In this document: positions 55,094 to 64,000 of the stretch, in pieces | How the letters are laid out: every line of letters begins with the position of its first letter | Position numbering within the stretch: position 1 is the stretch's first letter | Source of the DNA: Euphorbia lathyris | Lineage: Eukaryota; Streptophyta; Magnoliopsida; Malpighiales; Euphorbiaceae | NCBI RefSeq assembly: GCF_963576675.1 | Contig: NC_088916.1 | Location: forward strand, 81,919,501-81,983,500 | Length of the DNA stretch: 64,000 bases | Direction of reading: 5' to 3' | Translations under genes and position numbers: made by a program | Notes under the pieces: model-generated | The model's input: only the letters and a program-made list of their open reading frames with translations | Databases searched by the model: none | Told to the model about the DNA's origin: nothing

Positions 55094-56754
55094 TGATGCG
55101 CCTTCGGTGAAGAAGGCTCACTAAGGGATAAGTGTACCCCGTCGTTATCAAGTAATAAATCTGGAAAGTCCAGGTATCGAATCCACAGGACTTATTTACC
55201 ACACGTATCGAATTACTTGGTCTCAGGTGTTATCTAGGCTTTGTGGGTTTTGAGTTTATTTGTTTAAGTTAATCTACTCCTAGGTTGAATTACGCTACTC
55301 CTAGCTAAATTATCTAATTCTAGCTAAGTTATTCTATGCCTAATTAAGTTAAACTACTCCTAATTAAGTTATACTACTCCTAGGTGATCTTTCACTAATG
55401 CAATTACCCGAAGGAACATGGTATGAACGATAATAATGAAGTTAGGTTATTAGGTCTATTGATTAAAAACCTAATCTAAGTCACTTGTATTCAAGGCGAT
55501 TAACCCTACTTACCCTCCTGAAGTTCCTAGTGCGTGATTCCCTTGTAAGGCCGAAACTAGGTCTAAGGCTCAGCAATTTGGGCTTAATCAACTAAGAGGT
55601 CGTCAATCTCCTAGGCTCTGACTAGGTCAAATTCAGCTCGCAATATGTGCCTACTAGATTTTGGGGCTTTTGAATGAGTTAAACCAATTGAATAAAGCGT
55701 AAGACAAAGATTAAACAATTAAGCATAGAACAAAATAAGAGATAAAATATTATTAAAGATGAAGAATAATATCACAGGATACAATTAGCCTAGGATTCAT
55801 AGACTGTATCAAAGAGTACAAACAAGGAAAGGTAAAAGGAGATACGAAAATCCCTTTCAAGGAACCTGTCTACTCTGCAATCGGCTTCCTAGATCTTAAG
55901 GACGGACCTTGAATATTCCTCGAGAACAGCTTTGAAGGAGCTTCAATGGAGGTCGAAGAGGATGGAGGCGATGGAGAGGAAATTCAAGGGGAAAGCTAAA
56001 GTAATTTACAATTAATGAAAGATGCCTAATTTACATTGGAAAAATCTTATTTATAGGCGTGGCTCGGGCCCTTTTGATGACCTATTTCATGTCCTTATGC
56101 AGGTAGGAAGTCGTGGGGCCGATCGTGAAGTCGTGGGGGCGGAATTGGTCTTTTTGACCAATTCCCGCAGGTTTGCTCGTCGAGCAGGGCGAGCTGCTCG
56201 GCGAGCAGGCACTGCTCGCCCGAGCAGGCCTCTGAGGGCCTGTTCGGTGAGCAAGAGCAGTGCCCGAGCAGTGCTTGGGTAGTGCCTGGGCAGCTCGCCG
56301 AGCAGCGCCCGGGCTGCGCGCCGAGCAGCGCTTGGGCTGCTCACCGATGCTCAATTCGCCGAGCGACTGCCGGGGGTCCCCGAGACACGATTTTTGCCTG
56401 AAATTGATCATGTTTTAACCTGCACATGCACATAAACTCCAAACAACATTAGTCCAAAGGCTAAATTGACCCGCCAATCGCTTATTTTGAGCAAACGCTT
56501 CGTTTGGTGCGACTTTTGACAGATCAATTAGCTTCAAAATATAACGGAATTATAATATGCATGCCGTTTTGGCCGTATTTGCCTAAATTGATCATAAAAC
56601 GAGCCTGAACAATGAAAAGTAAATAAAACATTTCCAATTTCTAACTAACTCATACAAAAGCATTTAAATGCGAGAATTGCTCGCTTATTAACTAAATAAC
56701 GCTAAAAACCGTTCTAAAACCGTACCCAAAGATAGGGGTTTTTGACCCCTATCA
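55094..56754 (-). mobile_element. Solo LTR, 1661 bp, in the gag of the older Tat element
   Basis: Starts TGATGCG and ends CTATCA on the plus strand, flanked by a perfect 5-bp duplication CCCTG (55089-55093 and 56755-56759). There is no internal coding part, so this is a solo LTR from recombination between two LTRs. A TATA box on the minus strand (CTATAAATAAG, near 56045-56058) with a GC-rich inverted-repeat array upstream of it (56165-56350) suggests minus orientation. The right end carries a 9-bp hairpin GATAGGGGT/ACCCCTATC. The family is not one of the other two LTR families here. Confidence 0.92.
56165..56350. repeat. GC-rich inverted-repeat array in the solo LTR
   Basis: Words such as GCTCGGCGAGCAG, CTGCTCGCCCGAGCAG and CAGCTCGCCGAGCAGCGCC recur with self-complementarity. 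It lies about 110-290 bp upstream of the presumed minus-strand TATA box. Open frames crossing it are repeat artefacts. Confidence 0.8.
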
Positions 56755-57730
56755 CCCTGCCAACGATGACCCCAATGACAGTCACCTTGAACAAATTGTA
56801 CCATATCCTGATGGCTCGGTACAACCTTCGCATGAATGGTCTCCTGAGTCATTTTTTGACCAAATGGTGGAATCCGTTCTACGGGAGCTAGGCAACGAAT
56901 CAGCTGAGATGGCGCGTAATATCATCAATGGAAATGACGTGACAGAACGGGCCAAAAGGGTGTTTGCACAACAATAACCCCAAGGAGGTGCCATTGATGT
57001 TACTCCAGCGCTGAATAATTCTGAATCAAGAGACAGATCGAGATCACATCATAGACGTTCGCCCAGACCACGTGGAAACACTAATAAGGATCGGGATGGC
57101 GAATCTCTTTCTCCAAACAGGTTTACGGTGGTGGTAGAGGCGCGGTTCCAGGAAGAATCCCGAAAACAAAAGCAGAATGATGAGCGATATGCCCACCAAG
57201 TAAATAGGCATTCGCCTTTCACCGCCTATATTATGGGATTCAAAACAGATGGCCACTTCAAATCCTCCAACTTTTCGCAATACAAAAAAGGCAGAAAACC
57301 CTGAAGCACACGTAAGAAAATACAGGGATCTGATGGACCTAGGAGGAGCGAATGAAGGGATCCTTTGTAGAATGTTTTCTATAACACTGAATGGATCAGC
57401 CTATGGATGGTTCAAATCCCTAGCAGCCGGATCCATAAATAGCTGGGAGGAATTAAGTCAAGAATTCTGTGCAAAATTTGCAGGTAGTATTCCCTGCAAG
57501 GTGTCTAGTAGGACGCTATATGATCTAAAGCACAAAGAAGGCGAACCGCTGAGAACCTATATTAATCGATTCAATGACTTGTGCACGGATATAACGGAGG
57601 TTGACGTAAATATGGTGGTAGAAGCCATAATAAAAAAACACAAGGTGTAAACGATTGCAGGAAAAATTGGTTATCCATAAACCAAAAACAATGGTGGAAT
57701 TAGTAGAATGCTGCAAAAGATTCATGGAGA

Positions 57731-60700
57731 TTGATGACATCAACAGAAACAATGAAACATCAGGCAATAATTCGCCAGAGAGAAGAGATCGTGGTGGATC
57801 TGGCAGACACGAAAATAGGTGGGCGGATGCTTGACCCAGTAAACGGGATAACAGATGGACGGATAGCAGATGGACGGATCAGAGGGGCAAGCGTCCCTCC
57901 AAAGGCGGATCTCATTTCACGCCTCTTAACACCCCCTAAAAATGAAGTCTTATTATGGCTAGAAAAGAGTAGATTCAAACGAGACGTCACATACCCTGAT
58001 TTCAAAGGAGAGCAGCACATCCCCATGGGAAAAAACGCAAAAGCATATTGCAGGTTCCATAGAAGGCAGGGCCATGACACTAATCGATGTTTCGCGCTGG
58101 ATAAAGAGATTGGGAAATTAATTGAACGTGGGGTGCTTGACAGGTTCGTTCAAAATGAACAAAGTGAAGGAAAGGAAAATGAAGGTGGCAAAGGCAAAGG
58201 CAAGGGAGTGATCAACGTCATTGCCGGAGGGCCAGAATATCAATCGCTTGCTAAAAAGGCAAGGATGCAGGATTCGGATAAGGTGGCTCTCAATAAACCT
58301 TTTGCTGAAGTTGGATCCACTAATGGTCCCCACGCCAATGCATTAGTGATCATGATGAACATTGAAGGATGGGACATGAAGCGCGTCATGATTGATACTG
58401 AAAGTTCATGTAATGTGATCACGAGGAATGCATTTGCCAAGTTGAAAATAGACCCAATGCAGGTTGAAGCTACTATCGTGGACATCTTAGGGGTGACCGG
58501 ACATACCGTCCAAACTAAAGGACAAGTTATGCTAGAATGTGAGTTCACGGACGGAGACCAAACCTGGAAGGGAGAACAAGAATTTACCATCTTAGACGAC
58601 CGATTGGCGTATAAAGTTATCTTAGGAAGGCCTTTCCTTTCAGAGGCATCTGCTCTAATATCGATACGCCATTTAACTATGTATGTGCCAACGGGAAAAA
58701 GGCGAAATAATGGTCAAGGGGAGCCAAAAGATGGCTCAAGAGACCTACACGGCGTCCCTAACCATTCGCCCCCAAGAAGATAATGATGAACAGGATGAGG
58801 AGAATATGAACACAGCCGTCCTAGGGGACACAGAAACATGCCTTATCTCCGAAGGAAAAAGAGTAAAAATTGCAAAGGGGCTACACTCAGAGATCAAAGA
58901 GGCGATTATACAAACCCTCATTGAATGCCAGGAGGTTTTCGCCGGCGATAATGAAATACTAAGAGGAGTAAGCCCGAATCTCATTACTCACAAGCTCAAT
59001 ACAATGGATGAAGTTGTACCGGTCACACAAAAAAGAAGAAATCATGGGCCAGAAAGATAGAAGGCGATAGAGGAAGAGATCACAAAGCTCAAAAAGGCGG
59101 ATGCGATAGAGGAAGTAATTTATACTGAATGGTTGGCGAATATGGTTCTAGTTAAAAAAGCTGGTGGAGCATACAGAATGTGTGTTGACTTCACGGACTT
59201 AAATAAGGCGTGCCTAAAGGATAATTATCCTCTACCATGTATTGACATTTTGGTGGATGGAATAGTAGGGCACGAAGTCTACTCTTTCACGGATGTGAAA
59301 TCCAGCTATCACCAAATACCCATGCATCCTGAAGATAGGATCAAGACATCATTTATCACACATCAGGCCACGTATTGTTTTAAGGTAATGCCTTTTGGCT
59401 TAAAAAATGCAGGGGCCACATATCAACGCATGATGAACAAGATTTTCGAGGACAAGAAGGGAGACAACTTCTCCATATACGTTGATAACATGATCATCAA
59501 AAGCAAAACCATGAAGGAACATGCGGCGGATATAAAAGAGGTACTCGATGTATTAAAAACTCATAATATTAAACTTAACCCAGAAAAATGTACGTTTGGT
59601 GCCACATCTGGAAAATTTCTGGGCTATATCATTAATCGCCAAGGAGTCACGGTCAACCCTGAAAAAATAAAGGCGGTATTAGAAATGAAGCCACCAAAGA
59701 ACCTTCGAGAGGTGCAACGCCTGAACGGGTGGATCATTGCTTTGGGAAGATTCATATCCTGCTCCGCTAGGCGATGCCTCCCCTTTTATGAAGTGATCAA
59801 AAAGCAAAAATCCTTCGATTGGAATGAGGATTGTCAATAAGCCTTCGAAGGAATTAAGGAGTTCTTGTCTAAACCGCCGCTGATGAGTAGACCGACCAAA
59901 GGTGAGGACCTTTATTCATACGTATCAGTCACAGAAAAAGCGATATGCACGGTCATAATCAGGGAAGAGGAAGGACAACAATATCCTATATATTATGTAA
60001 GCAAGGTGTTGAAGGATGCTGAGACAAGATATTCAAAGCTGGACAAAATGGCATTGGCGGTAGTAGTCACTTCCATCCGCATGCGTCCGTATTTTCAAGC
60101 ACACACCATCATAGTGCGAATAGGTATACCGATGAGAAAAGTATTGCAGCGAACAGAAACGTCTGGCAGGTTGATGGAGTGGTCCATATGGCTAGGCGAG
60201 TTTGACATCTGGTACGAGGGAAGGGTAGCGTTAAAAAGCCAAGTTTTGGCGGATTTCGTTAACGAATTCACAAACTCGCCAAAAGTCAAAAAAGAGGAAT
60301 GGACAATGCATACAGATGGAGCCTCTTCAGAAGAAAGAGCAGGAGCGGGAGTAGTAATAAAGGGGCCAGAATATGTTCGAGTCTGCTATGCAGTTAAATT
60401 AGATTTCTCCATAACTAACAATGCGGCAGAGTACGAAGCCCTGATCCTCGGATTAAACTGCTGAAGGAAGTTGTACCAGAGCATGTAGTAATATACAGCG
60501 ATTCAAAGCTGATGGTGAACCAAATAATGAAGAATTTCCATGTCAAAGATAAAACTCTGGTAAAATATGTAGAAGAAGCAAAGCGAATCCTGTCTATACT
60601 GGAAGGCAAGGACGTGAAGTGGGAAATAATACACATCCCGCGAGAATCAAATACGGAGGCGGATCATCTAGCCAAAGCAGCCTCCAATAAGAGCCAATGG

Positions 60701-62016
60701 CGAGACCTCACATGTCCATTTGCAATCAAAATGAAACCAGCATTTGATAAAGAAAAAGTGGCGATCGTCCAATTGGCTCAGAATGATTGGAGAACCGCCA
60801 TAGTAAAGTACCTAGAAGAAGGAATTTTGCCTGAAGACATGAATCAAGCCAAGAAGGTGGTCAGGAAAGCCGCCCACTATGCTATTATGGAAGATCAATT
60901 GTACAAGAAGTCCTTTAGCCAGACGTGATTAAAATGTATAACCACAGAGGAGGGACAAGACGTCCTATGGGAATTACATGAAGGGATATGTGGAGCACAC
61001 GAGGCACATGCTACGATCTTTAGAAAGTCAAGGTTAGCAGGGTATTATTGGCCCACGGCAGAAAAAGACACCAAGAAAATAGTAGAAGAATGCCACAGTT
61101 GTCAAGTTCACGCAAATGAAACACATGTGCACAAGGCCCTTCAAAAGCCAATCGTGGAAGGCTGGCCATTTTCCACCTGGGGCATTGATATAGTGGGATC
61201 CTTCCCGCCTACCAAGAGACAATACAAGTTCATAATAGTGGCTGTAGATCACTTCACCAAATAGGCGGAGGCCAAACCCGTTTCAATTATTATTGCTAGG
61301 TGAATGATAGATTTCCTCCATGACAATATTATTGGAAGATTTGGTGTACCCCATACAATTGTTACGGATAATGGGACACAGTTCAATTGTGAAGAATTCA
61401 GGAAATATTGCTCAGATTGGGGAATCACCAATCCGTTTATTATCCGCAATCCAACGGGATGACCGAGGTTACAAATCGCACACTTGTCAAAGGAATCAAG
61501 AAAAGATTGGGAGAAAAGAAGAAATGATGGGCAGATGAATTGATGTCAGTCTTATGGGCGTATTGTACAACCCCCAGGGTGGCGACCGGGGAAACTCCGT
61601 TCTCTCTCACTTATGGAGTCGAAGCGGTTCCTCCCATTGAAATCAAGAACCCAAGTGGGCGAGTCTCCTTTTATTGCGAGCAACAGAATGAAGAAAGGCT
61701 TAGACAAAGCCTGGATGATTTTGAAACAAAGAGGGATAAAGCTTCTACCAGAATTTCCGCCTACAAACAATGAGTTGCCTCCTATCACAACAAAAACGCT
61801 CACCTAATGGAGCTAAACAAATGGGATTTAGTCCTGAAGAAGGCGGACAAGATCCAGTCGGCAGATGGAAAAGGCAAGTTAGGTGTAACCTGGACGGGGC
61901 CATACCGTGTAGCGGTTAAAATTGGAGCCGCCACCTTCAAGCTTGAGGAGATGGATGGAAGGGAGATACCAAGAACTTAGAACATCCAGAATCTCCGCAA
62001 ATACTTTCAGAAGTAG
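57731..62016 (+). pseudogene. Pol of the older Tat element, multiply broken
   Basis: Knuckle and protease in 57731-58783 (IDTESS where DTGSS-type is usual). RT in 59133-59840, with YVDN replacing the YVDD active site. First RNase H in 59865-60290. Second RNase H from about 60300 (HTDGASSEERAGAG) to 60700. Integrase about 60950-61700 with CHSC, GIDIVGSF and VTDNGTQF. The tail ends RKYFQK, stop 62014-62016. Stops or shifts near 59056, 59838, 60462, 60926, 61262 and beyond separate the pieces. Domain order matches the younger element. This copy cannot encode active enzymes. Confidence 0.85.
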
Positions 62017-62908
62017 AAGGAAAAGGGCCTTGAGTACTCTTTTTCCTTAGAATAAGATTTTTTCCCAATGGGTTTTTTCTTGTTATAAGGTTTTAATGAG
62101 GCTCATAAGAGAGGCTATTCACCATTGTAATAAAGGCAAGCCATTTCTTGCTCAATGAATAAATTGCTATTAAATAAATTGATTCTTTGCTTGCATGTTT
62201 CTAGCATATAATACATAAATGTCTTCTAACCAAAAGGGAAGGAATAGATTCTCCATTTATGTTCTCCATTGTTTCTCTTGAAAAGAGATTTTATGCAAAG
62301 TCCCTCCATAGGGAAAATTCTCCATTTACGTTCTCCATTGTTTCTCTTGCAAATAGATTTTATGTAAAGTCCCTCCATAGGGCAAATTCTCCATTTATGA
62401 TCTCCATTGTTTCTCCCGTAGTGAGATTTCATGCAAAGTCCCTCCGTAACAGGGCAGATTCTCTTCTCCGTGAAGAAATCTTTTAAAAGTCCCTTCATAG
62501 GGCGGATCCAATTATAAAAAGTCTCGCAACGAATAGACACTTCTTTGCAAAGTGGTCATTTATAAATCCTATCAATGGGCGGATACATCCTGCGCAAAGG
62601 AAATCCTTAAAAGTTTATCGCAAGCTTACCGGGGGACGGCTGGCCACCTACCCTGGGATATGGTGGAAAAGTTTAAACACTTGAAAAGGCAATAACATGT
62701 GATATGGTGGAATAAGTCTAAGATACTTAAAAAATGGGCAGTTCAGGGAATAAGTTTAGACACTTATGTCTCTCCCGAAAAAGCATATAATCAAGTGAAT
62801 GCTTAAAGTAAAAAAACATGCATCCAAAGGCAAAAGTTTTTTGAAAAGAAAGGAAATATTAAGAAAATGTGCAGAGTAATATTGTAGCATTTTTACATCA
62901 AAAAGACC
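62017..62908 (+). repeat. Region between pol and antisense gene, with a four-unit tandem repeat
   Basis: About 62245-62520 has four units of about 68 bp with TTCTCCATTTATGTTCTCCA, TTGTTTCTC and AAAGTCCCTCCATAGGG, decreasing in similarity to the right. The remaining part (62521-62908) is non-coding as far as I can see. Its position is equivalent to the arrays near the 3' LTR of the younger element. Confidence 0.8.
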
Positions 62909-64000
62909 TTAGACAGTAAGGTCATCAACATTATCATCAAGAGGAGAGACGCTTGGATTAGCTTCGACGGGCTTCGGCATGGGCTTAGGAGCGAGGTCAT
63001 GTTGGCCTTCTATCGGTTCATCCGCCTTAGGGAGATCCTCGCCAGGCGCAGCATCGCCATCCCTCGAGGCGTCCTCTGTATCCAGAACAATGCCCTCCAA
63101 GTCAATAATCTCTCGACTCTTTTTTGGCGCAGCAGGAGGGGCAAAAGCTTCCTTGAAAATGACCGCTCTTGCATCCTCTAAAGAAGCATAATAAACTGCC
63201 TCATTCTCGGAGGGCACTTCCACTTGGGGATCGTCAATGCCAGACTCCGGGAAGTCCTTCAGGAGAGCCGCCAAGATGCGTTCGCTATAATAGTAAGCAC
63301 GAAGCCCACAGGCCTCCTCTAAGCGCTCCTAGTCCTTCTCCCGCCTATCTCGCTCCATCTTAAGCTCCTCAGATAGCTTGGCAGTTTCTGAGGTCTTCTC
63401 TTCTAACTTCTTCTCCAGATCAGCAAGCTTCTCCTTTAAACCATTCGCCAAAGAGCTGGTCGCCTGTGCATCGGACCTAGCAATAGAGGCTTCATCCTCT
63501 AACTCCTTGAGACGGGCTTCATTCACCGCATTTATAGCGATGTCCGCCTCAACAACATTACAATGATCAATGGTCTGAAACAAATAAAAAAAAGATAAGA
63601 TAAGTGGGAGAAGGGAATTATGAAAAACGCTAAGATCAGGAATATCACGTACCGCTAAAGCCCGACGCTTGATCATCTTAAGCTGAGATAAGGTCTTGTA
63701 CTTTGCCCTCGTCTCCAAAACATTAGGAAGCTTGCCAATAGCTTCCTCAATATCATTCATTATATGGTCCGAAGCCAGGACCAACCCGAGGCCATATGTG
63801 GATAACCAATAACCACCGAGATCAGGCTTTGAAGACTGAAAATCCATACGAAGAGCAGATTAAGACAAAGGTAGATCCCAATATTCTTTATAAAGAGCAC
63901 ATCAAAAGAAAAAGGCATAACTGGGAAAAGGAGGAAGAAAATAATGAGACCTTAGGAGTCTTCGCTGGGATTATTTGTTGACCCGATCCGCCGGCTTGTG
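62909..64000 (-). pseudogene. Antisense extra gene of the older Tat element (coiled coil), partial
   Basis: Read leftward. An exon ends at 63951 (IIPAKTPK), exon 63835-63653 follows (SSKPDLGGYW... to RRALA), and then exon 63574-62909. Splice sites are GT..AG and phase 0. An in-frame TAG at 63329-63331 interrupts the last exon; the frame continues on both sides. The product has a long Glu/Lys coiled coil (EARLKELEDEASIARSDAQA onward) and an acidic Pro-rich tail. The N-terminal part lies outside the window, so the domain it belongs to (PMD or the gypsy-associated Transposase_28 type) cannot be told. Confidence 0.65.

Larger units (their letters stand above)
55033..57650 (+). pseudogene. Gag of the older Tat element, interrupted by a solo LTR
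   Basis: The ATG at 55033 starts MSSNNPTGNIS. The frame is cut at 55093 by the solo LTR and resumes at 56760, then hits TAA at 56975-56977. The Gag core (AHVRKYRDLMDLGG, LNGSAYGWFKSL, SWEELSQEFCAKF) is in an open piece at 57249-57650, ending in a premature TAA. A CX2HX4HX4C knuckle follows in the next frame segment near 58044-58090. Only one Gag core is seen, unlike the four in the younger element. Confidence 0.8.
34021..64000 (+). mobile_element. Decayed Tat-lineage Ty3/gypsy element (plus strand, 3' end outside the window)
   Basis: The 5' LTR is split. It starts TGATAACACC at 34021, is interrupted after 34500 by the 20.3-kb element, and resumes at 54779-54973, ending TATCA. That is about 675 bp in total. 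Then come ATTGGTGCGG (PBS position), gag from 55033, a nested solo LTR, broken pol to about 62016, tandem repeats and an antisense gene at 62909-64000. Many stops and changed catalytic residues show it is old. Order, lack of a chromodomain, two RNase H domains and an antisense extra gene fit the Tat lineage. Confidence 0.85.

Noticed and set aside
56022..56411. Arg/Ala-rich frames on both strands
   Set aside because: Artefact of the GC-rich inverted-repeat array in the solo LTR.

Overview
The window is nuclear DNA of a dicot-like flowering plant. It is AT-rich, has one clearly spliced host gene with GT..AG introns, and is otherwise packed with plant transposon families. Nothing bacterial or viral in organisation was seen. 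The species cannot be named from the sequence.

Host genes: the start of an unrecognised gene leaves the window at its left edge (minus strand, 1-78). One complete gene, a ten-exon B2-type mitotic cyclin, lies at 10478-16131. A cluster of MSA-type (AACGG) promoter boxes lies about 400 bp before its ATG. Several of its introns carry their own local tandem duplications.

Layout of the remainder: 0.4-2.1 kb holds a GCTCG-rich repeat, a Tourist-like MITE and a foldback MITE with a 9-bp target duplication. 2.7-5.6 kb is a decayed Ty1/copia element (minus). 5.3-8.7 kb is a direct segmental duplication. 16.6-20.6 kb holds more MITEs and a small non-autonomous LTR element. 20931-28226 is a complete Mutator-like element (9-bp TSD, TIRs) with a MURA-OTU transposase gene (+) and a convergent plant-mobile-domain (PMD) gene (-), both broken by point mutations. 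28696-33632 is a hAT element (8-bp TSD) with a 4.1-kb non-coding CACTA element inside it.

From 34021 to the right edge is a decayed Tat-lineage Ty3/gypsy element on the plus strand. A complete, young 20.3-kb Tat-lineage element (34501-54773, minus strand, TSD ACAGT) sits inside its 5' LTR, and a 1.66-kb solo LTR (55094-56754, TSD CCCTG) sits inside its gag.

The young 20.3-kb element is the most interesting object. It has one uninterrupted 2464-residue polyprotein with four diverged Gag-like domains in a row, then protease, G-patch, RT, two RNase H domains and integrase. An intact, TATA-driven, six-exon antisense gene encodes a 672-residue PMD protein. Three tandem-repeat arrays flank or lie inside that gene. 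An array of GC-rich palindromes lies just upstream of the LTR TATA box and differs in copy number between the two LTRs. The second Tat element also carries an antisense extra gene (coiled coil), and the MULE also carries a PMD gene opposite its transposase. All coordinates come from reading the sequence by eye; exon boundaries are inferred from splice signals and reading frame, not from transcripts.
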